Shown here: piece by piece, positions 1 to 5,827 of the stretch
Numbering within the stretch: position 1 is the stretch's first letter
Layout: each line of letters starts with the position of its first letter
Assembly: GCA_016295895.1 (NCBI GenBank)
Contig: JAEDKI010000109.1
Span: forward strand, 1 to 6,883
Direction of reading: 5' to 3'
Source: Clostridiaceae bacterium
GTDB taxonomy: Bacteria; Bacillota; Clostridia; Oscillospirales; Acutalibacteraceae
Length of the DNA stretch: 6,883 nucleotides
Program-made: the position numbers and the translations under genes
The notes under the pieces: generated by a model
Told to the model about the DNA's origin: nothing
Database searches by the model: none
What the model saw: the letters and a program-made list of their open reading frames with translations, nothing else

Positions 1-49
1 CTGACATCACGGTCGCCTTATATGATGTAGTGTGCATCGCAAATCGGGA

Positions 50-80
50 TTTGACGGTACATATGACAAACTCCGTCAAA
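50..80. repeat. Inverted repeat TTTGACGG/CCGTCAAA
   Basis: A perfect 8-bp inverted repeat (50-57 and 73-80) surrounds a 15-nt loop. It abuts the double-hairpin element that begins at 85 and may be part of the same repeat unit. No T tract follows on either strand, so a terminator role is not supported. Confidence 0.55.
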
Positions 81-84
81 CCAT

Positions 85-132
85 GTAGGGGAGGCGTTTC
101 GCCTCCCGCGGGACGGGAAACCCGTCCCCTAC
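85..132. repeat. REP-like double hairpin closed by GTAGGGG/CCCCTAC
   Basis: The outer arms GTAGGGG (85-91) and CCCCTAC (126-132) are exact complements. Between them lie two smaller perfect hairpins: GGGAGGCG-TTT-CGCCTCCC (89-107) and GGGACGGG-AAA-CCCGTCCC (110-128). The arrangement resembles bacterial BIME/REP units, where two REP palindromes face each other. The terminal GTAGGGG/CCCCTAC is shared with the hairpins at 220-246, 4228-4251 and 4398-4421, which ties it to the RAYT-like gene in this window. The outer and inner stems overlap by a few bases, so they are alternative folds or partly exclusive. Confidence 0.8.
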
Positions 133-178
133 GAGGAAAAACCAACAAAACGGCAAATTGGAATTTGACTCCCTCCGT

Positions 179-193
179 CACGGCTTCGCCGTG
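179..193. repeat. CACGGC-TTC-GCCGTG hairpin
   Basis: A perfect 6-bp stem with a TTC loop, set in the context CTCCGTCACGGCTTCGCC. From memory this context recurs as a dispersed intergenic repeat in gut Clostridia, but I could not search for it. No T tract follows on either strand, so it is not called a terminator. Confidence 0.55.
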
Positions 194-219
194 CCACCGA
201 CTGAGGCGGGAACGAAAAA

Positions 220-246
220 CGGGCGACCACACAGGGTCGCCCCTAC
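220..246. repeat. REP-like palindrome ending in CCCCTAC
   Basis: The stem is GGGCGACC (221-228) paired with GGTCGCCC (235-242), with a 6-nt loop and the tail CTAC (243-246). It has the same design as the palindromes inside the RAYT-like gene: CGGGCGA at one end, TCGCCCCTAC at the other, and a variable centre. The stem is identical to that of the copy at 4228-4251 although the loop differs, which indicates a common repeat family instead of chance. Confidence 0.85.
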
Positions 247-251
247 CTTCA

Positions 252-266
252 TGTGCCGCAGGCACA
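252..266. repeat. TGTGCC-GCA-GGCACA hairpin
   Basis: A perfect 6-bp stem with a 3-nt loop, 25 nt downstream of the ypeB stop on the minus strand. The plus-strand sequence after it is rich in TTCATTT, but the minus-strand sequence after it has no T tract. It is therefore more likely another dispersed palindrome than the ypeB terminator. Confidence 0.45.
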
Positions 267-291
267 CTTCATTTCTTCATTTAATCCGGGG

Positions 292-1542
292 CTATCCCTG
301 CGATTTGTATGTCATTTTCAAAATCTTATTGCTTACCGCATCAACAAAAACAAGCACCTCGTCTTCGCCGAGCAAACAAACGGCAAGGCGGCAAAGTCTC
401 TCTCTGCCTTCAATTTCCGCAAGGCAAAGCTCTGAGCTTTTCAGAACGAGTTCATCGGGCAGAATCGGGCGGATATCCGCATTCCCCGAATAGTTGACAA
501 TATCCGCTCTGTAATTCCGGATGTAGTCAAAAGCGTTAAAATAAGTCACTTTGCCGCTTGCAAGGCATACGCTCAACTCAACGCATGAAGTGAGCAAAAG
601 AATCCCGTTAACCCTTGGAGCAAAAATAAAAACGCAGGTCATCTCCTCCTGCTTCTCCTCAAAAAACTGCATATCATAATATCCGTGCTTATTCAGAAAC
701 TCAGAAGCGATTTTTTGCGCCTGAGCCGCCGAATAAGCGCTTTTACTGCACGGCATCGGATTAACAAGGCTTATCAGCATCCCGCCTTTCCTGCTGATTT
801 CCGCCGCCGCATCGTCATGGAAAAAGGAATAAACCTCTGTTCCGTTTTCGTCCTTTAATTCGCCGCCCCGCAGAAGCACCGGCTCAATTCCGAGCGCCTG
901 CCCCGCTTTTTCTCTCGCCTTCTCCTCGGTCACACTCTCCGAATCCGCAAGAAAAGCCGACTTCTTTCTGCCCGGATAAGCCGAGGCAGTCAGCGAAAAT
1001 AATTCTTCCTCGCTTCCGTTTGAATAATCAATATAATCCTCAAAATACGGGGTATCGTTTTTATTGAACACCTCGCCGTGCTCGCTGAGCGAATATTCTC
1101 CGCTCAGAACCGCCGATGAAACGCCGCTGAGATGATAATAGACCTCCATTGCGTAATCCGAAAGCTTCAGCGCCTCCGAGCGCTCATTCTCGCTCCCCGA
1201 AAAGTTTTCCGCAAAATCATAGACCTTTTCACCAAAACCAATTATATTCTTTGCTTTTTCGCCGTCAAAGCAGGCTGAAGCCGCCACCGCTCCGAGCGCA
1301 CGGGAGCAGACATATGCCGAGCTGTCCTGAACCGTGTCGGCGGTTGAAACGCCCATAAGCCGAAGCCCTCCGCTAAGCTCACGGTAATATTCACAGAGCG
1401 AAGCAAGCCCCGTGAGCCTCACTCTTTCAAGCGTTTCTTCATAATCCGCCTTTGCTTTCTGAGAAATATAACCGCTGAGCGCAAGCACAGCACACAGCGC
1501 CGAAAAATACGAAACAATTCTGATAAACTTACGCCGTCTCAT
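292..1542 (-). CDS. ypeB: Spore germination protein YpeB (PepSY-type repeats)
   Basis: The 416-residue protein matches the YpeB family in length (B. subtilis YpeB is about 450 aa) and layout. It has a basic start (MRRRKF), one membrane segment at about residues 8-27 acting as an uncleaved anchor, a helical region rich in Glu, Tyr and Leu to about residue 180, then three PepSY-like repeats at about 204-265, 271-340 and 360-412. In each repeat a short helix precedes beta strands, for example VTEEKAREKAGQALGIE at 204-220. In the family, YpeB sits in the spore inner membrane, and it and the cortex-lytic enzyme SleB need each other for stable assembly in the spore. No sleB is adjacent, which is odd. 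The start at 1542 is the only good one. GGTGAT lies just upstream as a modest ribosome binding site and is part of a hairpin. Family assignment is from recalled similarity, which is fair but divergent. Confidence 0.82.
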   Translation of the reverse strand: MRRRKFIRIVSYFSALCAVLALSGYISQKAKADYEETLERVRLTGLASLCEYYRELSGGLRLMGVSTADTVQDSSAYVCSRALGAVAASACFDGEKAKNIIGFGEKVYDFAENFSGSENERSEALKLSDYAMEVYYHLSGVSSAVLSGEYSLSEHGEVFNKNDTPYFEDYIDYSNGSEEELFSLTASAYPGRKKSAFLADSESVTEEKAREKAGQALGIEPVLLRGGELKDENGTEVYSFFHDDAAAEISRKGGMLISLVNPMPCSKSAYSAAQAQKIASEFLNKHGYYDMQFFEEKQEEMTCVFIFAPRVNGILLLTSCVELSVCLASGKVTYFNAFDYIRNYRADIVNYSGNADIRPILPDELVLKSSELCLAEIEGRERLCRLAVCLLGEDEVLVFVDAVSNKILKMTYKSQG

Positions 1543-1583
1543 AAAAAATCACCCTGCTTTCACTATAAAGTGTTGCAGGGTGA
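1543..1583 (-). terminator. Intrinsic terminator between gpmI and ypeB
   Basis: On the minus strand TCACCCTGC (1583-1575) pairs perfectly with GCAGGGTGA (1557-1549). An inner CACT/AGTG stem closes an apical loop. Six T residues (1548-1543) follow directly, and the ypeB ATG comes immediately after them. This is a textbook terminator for transcripts arriving from gpmI. The descending arm also contains GGTGAT, the only Shine-Dalgarno-like sequence for ypeB, so the same hairpin would hide that site in any read-through transcript. Confidence 0.85.
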
Positions 1584-1597
1584 AAAATTTTTATTCA
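1566..1597 (-). promoter_or_regulatory. Possible sigma-G-type promoter for ypeB
   Basis: The minus strand has TGAATA (1597-1592), identical to the -35 core of forespore sigma-G promoters. CACTTTA (1572-1566) lies 19 nt downstream and partly resembles the -10 consensus CATACTA (4 of 7). The spacing is 1-2 nt too long and the -10 is poor, so this is tentative. It fits the biology, because ypeB is under sigma-G control in B. subtilis. Transcription would start near 1559, inside the terminator hairpin, leaving the ypeB ribosome binding site free. Confidence 0.3.
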
Positions 1598-1626
1598 AGG
1601 TAATATTTTTTTGCCGCAGAGCAGAG

Positions 1627-3195
1627 TTAAATCATGCTCTCCTCCCACGAATCAAACGGCTTTATGCCAAAAATCGAGGCAACGGTGGGAGCAACATTGG
1701 CAAGGCCGAAGCTACCATCTTTGATTTTATATTCATTCTTTGAATAAATGATAAACGGAACGGCGTTGAGCGAATGAGCTGTTCTGACCTGAACAACGCC
1801 TTTTTTATTCTTTTCAAGCATTTCGTCCGCATTGCCGTGGTCAGCCGTGATAAGAACGGTAAAGCCGTATTCATCTGCCGCCGCAAGAACTCTGGCAAGC
1901 CCGAGATCAACCGCTTCAACGGCAACGATGGTTGCGTCAAGGCTTCCCGTATGACCTACCATATCGCCGTTGGGATAATTGCAACGGATAAAGTCATACT
2001 TGCCGCCCTTCATGGCGTCGATAACCGCATCCGTAACCTCTGCCGACTTCATCCAGGGGCGCTGGTCAAATGAAACTCTGTCAGAGGGAATTTCCATATA
2101 GGTTTCAAGCTCCTCGCTGAACTTTTCGCTTCTGTTTCCGTTCCAGAAATAGGTTACATGACCGTATTTCTGAGTTTCGGAAACTGCAAACTGAGTCATT
2201 TTGTGAGAAACAAGCAGTTCGGAAAGAGTATCCTTGATTTCTGGCGGGTTAACAAGATAGTTTTTCGGGAGCTGAAGGTCTCCGTCATACTGAAGCATGC
2301 CCGCATAGGCAACATCGGGCTTTGCTCCTCTGTCAAATTTATCAAAATCGTCATAATCAAAAGCCATGCTGAGCTCAAGCGCTCTGTCGCCACGGAAATT
2401 GAAGAGAATTACGCTGTCGCCGTCTTTGATTCTGCCAACGGGCTCGCCGTTTTCGGCAATAACAAAGGGAGGCAAATCCTGGTCGATAACTCCCGCAATT
2501 TCGGCACGGTAGGTTTCAACGGCTTCCTTTGCAGAAGCAAACTGCCTGCCCTCGCCCTTGACATGGGTTTCCCAGCCGAGCTTAACCATATTCCAATCCG
2601 CCTCATAGCGGTCCATGGTGATTTTCATTCTGCCGCCGCCCGAAGCAATTCTTGCATCAAACGAGCCGTCCGAAAGCTCGGCAAGCTTAGCTTCAAGCTG
2701 CTCAACATAGACAAGAGCGGAGGTTGCGGGAACATCTCTGCCGTCAAGCAGGATATGAACTCTTGCGGACTTTATGCCGCATTCCTTTGCCTTTTCGAGC
2801 ATTGCAAAAAGATGAGAAATGTTTGAATGAACATTGCCGTCGGAAAGCAGACCGATAAAGTGCATTGAAGAACCGTTTTCAACGCAGTTTGCGGAAAGCT
2901 TTTTCCACGCCTCGGATTCATAAATTTTGCCCGACTCAATTGATTCGTTAACGAGCTTTGCGCCTTGAGAATAAACCTGACCGCAACCGAGCGCATTGTG
3001 GCCGACCTCGGAGTTGCCCATATCGTCATCCGACGGAAGGCCAACCGCCGTTCCGTGCGCTTTGAGACGGGTGTTGGGGCATTCCTTTAAAAGCCTGTCA
3101 AGCACGGGAGTGTTTGCAAGCGAAACGGCGTCGCCGAGACCTGTTTTTGAAAAACCTACGCCGTCCATAACAACAAGAAGAACTTTTTCTGACAT
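1627..3195 (-). CDS. gpmI: Cofactor-independent phosphoglycerate mutase
   Basis: Interconverts 3-phosphoglycerate and 2-phosphoglycerate in cytosolic glycolysis and gluconeogenesis, using two metal ions and a phosphoserine intermediate. The 522 residues carry the whole alkaline-phosphatase-superfamily active site: MDG at the start (Asp11), catalytic Ser62 in DDDMGNSEVGHNALG, DGRD at 151-154, FNFRGDR at 265-271, GDMVGH at 410-415 (Asp411, His415), ADHGNADEM from 451 (Asp452, His453) and His474. Details such as MDRYEADW, MLQYDGDL and FFWNGNRS-like YFWNGNRS at 349-356 are those of the plant/kinetoplastid subtype, not the Bacillus one (which has FFFSGG). AGGTAGG precedes the ATG by about 9 nt. 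It follows tpiA after 68 nt and is the last gene before the terminator. Confidence 0.97.
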   Translation of the reverse strand: MSEKVLLVVMDGVGFSKTGLGDAVSLANTPVLDRLLKECPNTRLKAHGTAVGLPSDDDMGNSEVGHNALGCGQVYSQGAKLVNESIESGKIYESEAWKKLSANCVENGSSMHFIGLLSDGNVHSNISHLFAMLEKAKECGIKSARVHILLDGRDVPATSALVYVEQLEAKLAELSDGSFDARIASGGGRMKITMDRYEADWNMVKLGWETHVKGEGRQFASAKEAVETYRAEIAGVIDQDLPPFVIAENGEPVGRIKDGDSVILFNFRGDRALELSMAFDYDDFDKFDRGAKPDVAYAGMLQYDGDLQLPKNYLVNPPEIKDTLSELLVSHKMTQFAVSETQKYGHVTYFWNGNRSEKFSEELETYMEIPSDRVSFDQRPWMKSAEVTDAVIDAMKGGKYDFIRCNYPNGDMVGHTGSLDATIVAVEAVDLGLARVLAAADEYGFTVLITADHGNADEMLEKNKKGVVQVRTAHSLNAVPFIIYSKNEYKIKDGSFGLANVAPTVASIFGIKPFDSWEESMI

Positions 3196-3222
3196 TTCAG
3201 TTTCCTACCTTTTATAATAAGT

Positions 3223-3252
3223 CGGGTAAAGAGACGAACGCCGCTTTACCCG
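3223..3252. repeat. Inverted repeat between tpiA and gpmI
   Basis: CGGGTAAAG (3223-3231) and CTTTACCCG (3244-3252) form a perfect 9-bp stem with a 12-nt loop. On the minus-strand transcript no T tract follows, so it should not stop transcription from tpiA into gpmI. It could be an mRNA processing or stability element that tunes gpmI against tpiA. On the plus strand it is followed after 6 nt by seven T residues (3259-3265), so it could stop antisense transcripts. Neither role is shown. Confidence 0.6.
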
Positions 3253-3263
3253 CTCCGATTTTT

Positions 3264-4031
3264 TTATTTGCTTGCCGCCTCAACTATTTTTGCGAATTTC
3301 TCCGCAACAAGTGAAGCTCCGCCGATAAGTCCGCCGTCAACATCATACTGAGCAAGAAGCTCTGCGGCGTTGCCGTCGTTCATCGAACCGCCGTACTGAA
3401 TAACGAAATGATCGGAGGCATCCTTGCTGTAAAGCTCAGCGATAAGAGAACGGATAACCGAGCAAACCTCGTTTGCCTGCTCGGGAGTTGCGGTAAGACC
3501 CGTTCCGATAGCCCAAACCGGCTCATAAGCAATGATGATGTTTGCAAGCTCAGCTTCCGAAACGCCCGAAAGAGCAACCTTGGTCTGCTTTCTGACGATT
3601 TCGTCGGTGATGCCGAGCTCTCTCTCGCCGAGAACCTCGCCGACGCAGAGGATTACTTTAATACCTGCGTTAAGAGCGGCTCTGACACGGTCACGAACCG
3701 TCTCGTCGGTCTCGCCGAAATACTGTCTGCGCTCTGAGTGACCGATAATAACATAAGGAACGCCCGCAGCCTTGAGCATCTGAGCGGAAACCTCGCCGGT
3801 GAAAGCGCCTTTTTCAGCCCAATGGCAGTTTTCTGCGCCGATTTTGATGTTTGAACCCTCGGCAGCCTCCATGGCGGCGTAAAGGTCAATGTAAGGAGTG
3901 CAAAGAATAACCTCGCAGTCAGCGCCCGCAACAAGGGGCTTCATCTGCTCAATAAGAGCCTTTGTCTGCTCGGGAGTGTTGTTCATTTTCCAGTTGCCCG
4001 CAATGACGGGTTTACGAAGTGATTTATCCAT
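3264..4031 (-). CDS. tpiA: Triosephosphate isomerase
   Basis: Interconverts dihydroxyacetone phosphate and glyceraldehyde 3-phosphate, a cytosolic TIM-barrel enzyme. The 255-residue length is normal. Visible landmarks are the substrate-binding pair Asn13 and Lys15 in AGNWKMN, catalytic His98 in IIGHSERR, catalytic Glu170 in AYEPVWAIGTG followed by the flexible lid loop (about 171-181), and the phosphate-binding YGGS (213-216) and GLIGGASL (234-241). All catalytic residues are intact. The ATG at 4031 follows AAGGGAAG by about 8 nt. It lies 24 nt behind the RAYT-like gene and 68 nt before gpmI, all on the same strand, so it belongs to the glycolytic operon driven from pgk. Confidence 0.98.
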   Translation of the reverse strand: MDKSLRKPVIAGNWKMNNTPEQTKALIEQMKPLVAGADCEVILCTPYIDLYAAMEAAEGSNIKIGAENCHWAEKGAFTGEVSAQMLKAAGVPYVIIGHSERRQYFGETDETVRDRVRAALNAGIKVILCVGEVLGERELGITDEIVRKQTKVALSGVSEAELANIIIAYEPVWAIGTGLTATPEQANEVCSVIRSLIAELYSKDASDHFVIQYGGSMNDGNAAELLAQYDVDGGLIGGASLVAEKFAKIVEAASK

Positions 4032-4055
4032 TAATTAAACTTCCCTTCAATGTTT

Positions 4056-4547
4056 TCAATAGTAGCAATCCGATTGCCATTTGAGCGGATTTTCGTCAAT
4101 GTATTGCCAAATTTCATCATAATCCGATTGGTTGCGTATTATGTGGTCGTGATAGGAACGCTGAAAAACAGGGAAACCGATTTGCTTTGAAATTGAACCT
4201 TTGAACTGCTTAACTATCCTTGAGACTGTAGGGGCGACCTGCGGTCGCCCGTATTCATCGGACAAAATCATTATTATCATGTGGATATGATTAGGCATGA
4301 CAACATATTTATCAATAAGAACAGCGTTATAAATCGAACTGATTTTATTAATCTCAAAATCAACTAATTTTCCGATTTCAGATAACTGCGCTTCATTCGG
4401 GCGAACACAGTTCGCCCCTACGCTGTTCCGGAACAATTTCTTCTTGTCTTTTGTGCACAGCGTTATGAAATATGCACCGCATGAAGAATAATCATATCCG
4501 TTTAACCTTATTGATTTCCGTTTCGGCAATACTTCGGTATTTGGCAT
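4056..4547 (-). CDS. REP-associated tyrosine transposase-like protein (Y1/HUH family)
   Basis: A 163-residue single-domain protein of the IS200/IS605-type Y1 transposase family (RAYT group), which cuts and joins single-stranded DNA at hairpins through a 5'-phosphotyrosine. It shows the N-terminal GYDYSSCGAYFITLCT strand (17-32), MPNHIHMI (84-91) with the metal-binding His87-x-His89, and the candidate nucleophile Tyr132 in QRSYHDHIIRN. No ends of an insertion sequence, target duplication or accessory tnpB are seen, so it is a lone chromosomal gene. It begins 2 nt after the pgk stop (TAATAATG) without a clear ribosome binding site, suggesting translation by re-initiation. Two REP-like palindromes lie within its frame, encoding residues 43-50 and 100-107. 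Whether it is active is unknown, but the frame and motifs are intact. Confidence 0.88.
   Translation of the reverse strand: MPNTEVLPKRKSIRLNGYDYSSCGAYFITLCTKDKKKLFRNSVGANCVRPNEAQLSEIGKLVDFEINKISSIYNAVLIDKYVVMPNHIHMIIMILSDEYGRPQVAPTVSRIVKQFKGSISKQIGFPVFQRSYHDHIIRNQSDYDEIWQYIDENPLKWQSDCYY
4228..4251. repeat. REP-like palindrome inside the RAYT-like gene (copy A)
   Basis: GTAGGGGCGACC-TGC-GGTCGCCCG on the plus strand, with an 8-bp perfect stem GGGCGACC (4232-4239) and GGTCGCCC (4243-4250) plus the GTAG extension. On the coding strand it reads as GRPQVAPT (residues 100-107), just after the HUH motif. The stem is identical to the intergenic copy at 220-246 in the opposite orientation. Confidence 0.9.
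4398..4421. repeat. REP-like palindrome inside the RAYT-like gene (copy B)
   Basis: CGGGCGAAC-ACA-GTTCGCCCCTAC on the plus strand, with an 8-bp perfect stem GGGCGAAC (4399-4406) and GTTCGCCC (4410-4417). On the coding strand it is read as VGANCVRP (residues 43-50). It is inverted relative to copy A, 146 nt away, so the two GTAGGGG/CCCCTAC ends face outward like a BIME pair. The one changed base pair in the stem (AC/GT against CC/GG) is compensated on both arms. Confidence 0.9.
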
Positions 4548-4549
4548 TA

Positions 4550-5761
4550 TTACTTATCGTTAACTGCCTCGATGCCGGGGAGTGCCTTGCCCTCAAGGAA
4601 TTCGAGCGATGCGCCGCCGCCGGTTGAAATGTGGGTCATCTTGTCGCCGAATCCGAGGGTATTAACAGCAGCCGCAGAATCGCCGCCGCCGATGATTGTA
4701 ACTGCATCTGTCTCTGCAAGTGCCTTTGCAACTGCGATTGTGCCGTTTGCAAGTGAGGGATTCTCAAAAACACCCATGGGGCCGTTCCAAACAACGGTCT
4801 TTGCGGATTTAACTTCGCTTGCGAAAAGCTCGCAGGTCTTGGGGCCGATGTCAAGGCCTTCCATGTCTGAGGGAATCTGATCTGCGGGATAGTCGATTGT
4901 ATCAACGGGAGCGTCGATGGGATCGGGGAAATCCTTTGCGCAGAGGGTATCAACGGGAAGAAGAAGCTTAACGCCCTTTTCCTCTGCCTTTGCAAGCATA
5001 TCCTTGCAGTAGTCAATCTTGCTTTCGTCAAGCAGAGATTTGCCGACATTGTATCCTTTTGCGGCAAGGAAGGTGTAAGCCATGCCGCCGCCGATGATGA
5101 GGGTGTCGGCTTTATTAAGAAGATTCTCAATAACGTTGAGCTTGTCGGAAACCTTTGCACCGCCAAGAATGGTAACGAACGGTCTTTCGGGATTTTCAAC
5201 GGCATTGCCGAGATATTTAAGCTCCTTGCCCATAAGGTAGCCTACTGCTGCCTCCTCAACGAAAGCGGTTACGCCGACGGTTGAGCAATGTGCTCTGTGA
5301 GCTGCGCCGAATGCGTCGTTAACATAGATATCGCAAAGGCTTGCAAGATCCTTTGAGAAAGCCTCGCCGTTCTTTGTCTCCTCTGAGCGGAAACGGGTGT
5401 TCTCAAGAAGAACAACATCGCCGTCTTTCATTGCTGCAACTGCTGCCTTGGCATTCTCGCCGACAACGGTATCGTCAGCGGCAAAAACAACCTCTTTGCC
5501 GAGCTTCTCGCTGAGTCTCTTTGCAACGGGAGCAAGTGAGAACTTTGCTTCGGGGCCGTTCTTGGGCTTGCCGAGGTGAGAGCAGAGGATAACCTTTGCG
5601 CCGTCATTTATAAGCTTCTGAATCGTGGGGAGAGCTGCGTTGATTCTGTTTTCGTCGGTGATAACGCCGTCCTTGAGAGGAACGTTGAAATCACAGCGAA
5701 CAAGAACTCTCTTTCCCTTTGCGTTAATGTCGTCAACTGTTTTTTTGTTAAGTAAGCTCAT
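4550..5761 (-). CDS. pgk: Phosphoglycerate kinase
   Basis: Transfers phosphate from 1,3-bisphosphoglycerate to ADP, the first ATP-yielding step of glycolysis. The 403 residues cover both Rossmann-like lobes. Substrate lobe: VRCDFNVP (21-28), Arg39, SHLGKPK (61-67), ENTRFR (120-125) and HRAH around Arg156. Nucleotide lobe: GGAKVSDK (200-207), WNGPMGVFE (325-333), GGGDSAAA (358-365) and TGGGASLEFLEGK (380-392). The start at 5761 (MSLLNKK) is chosen over an in-frame ATG at 5818 because AAAGGA lies about 9-10 nt upstream and family alignment begins there; the 19 extra residues are leader translation. It heads the operon and is followed after 2 nt by the RAYT-like gene. gap, the usual upstream partner, is absent. 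Confidence 0.98.
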   Translation of the reverse strand: MSLLNKKTVDDINAKGKRVLVRCDFNVPLKDGVITDENRINAALPTIQKLINDGAKVILCSHLGKPKNGPEAKFSLAPVAKRLSEKLGKEVVFAADDTVVGENAKAAVAAMKDGDVVLLENTRFRSEETKNGEAFSKDLASLCDIYVNDAFGAAHRAHCSTVGVTAFVEEAAVGYLMGKELKYLGNAVENPERPFVTILGGAKVSDKLNVIENLLNKADTLIIGGGMAYTFLAAKGYNVGKSLLDESKIDYCKDMLAKAEEKGVKLLLPVDTLCAKDFPDPIDAPVDTIDYPADQIPSDMEGLDIGPKTCELFASEVKSAKTVVWNGPMGVFENPSLANGTIAVAKALAETDAVTIIGGGDSAAAVNTLGFGDKMTHISTGGGASLEFLEGKALPGIEAVNDK

Positions 5762-5793
5762 TTGTGTCAATCCTTTCAGAATTTGTGTTTTGT

Positions 5794-5811
5794 CGGCAAA
5801 AAATATTGCCG
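5794..5811 (-). promoter_or_regulatory. Small hairpin in the pgk leader
   Basis: CGGCAA (5794-5799) and TTGCCG (5806-5811) form a 6-bp stem with a 6-nt loop in the untranslated leader, between the promoter and the pgk ribosome binding site. On the minus strand there is no T tract after it, so it is not a terminator. It could stabilise the 5' end of the operon mRNA or be a protein-binding palindrome; nothing identifies a regulator. Confidence 0.4.
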
Positions 5812-5827
5812 GGCACATACTTTACCA

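Larger units (their letters stand above)
1..291. other. Gene-free intergenic stretch packed with palindromes
   Basis: No credible gene is seen here. The stretch lies downstream of ypeB and is almost entirely short inverted repeats: ACATCA/TGATGT (4-9 and 23-28), TTTGACGG/CCGTCAAA (50-57 and 73-80), a double hairpin at 85-132, CACGGC-TTC-GCCGTG (179-193), a REP-like hairpin at 220-246 and TGTGCC-GCA-GGCACA (252-266). The open frames across it translate these palindromes and lack ribosome binding sites or family resemblance. The density suggests several families of dispersed repeats landed in the same spacer. Whether one of the hairpins also terminates ypeB transcription cannot be decided, because none has a convincing T tract on the minus strand. 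Confidence 0.75.

Noticed and set aside
85..266. CRISPR array in the left-edge repeat cluster
   Set aside because: The repeats are palindromes of differing sequence and irregular spacing, with no constant direct repeat and no cas genes.
30..493. Open frames of 84, 111 and 60 codons on the plus strand across the left edge
   Set aside because: They translate the palindromic repeats and then run antisense into ypeB. They have no ribosome binding site and no recognisable family.
2158..2826. A 222-codon plus-strand frame antisense to gpmI
   Set aside because: gpmI is certain on the other strand. The frame is a by-product of its codon bias, with no start signals or family resemblance.
3205..3222. 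Internal promoter for gpmI at TATTATAAAA
   Set aside because: The -10-like sequence has no acceptable -35 at 16-18 nt, and tpiA and gpmI are close enough to be co-transcribed.
4056..4547. Complete IS200/IS605 insertion sequence
   Set aside because: The transposase gene abuts pgk and tpiA within a few bases, leaving no room for left and right IS ends, and no tnpB is present.
5762..5818. Extended N-terminus of pgk starting at 5818
   Set aside because: The 19 extra residues are untypical for Pgk, and a good ribosome binding site precedes MSLLNKK at 5761.
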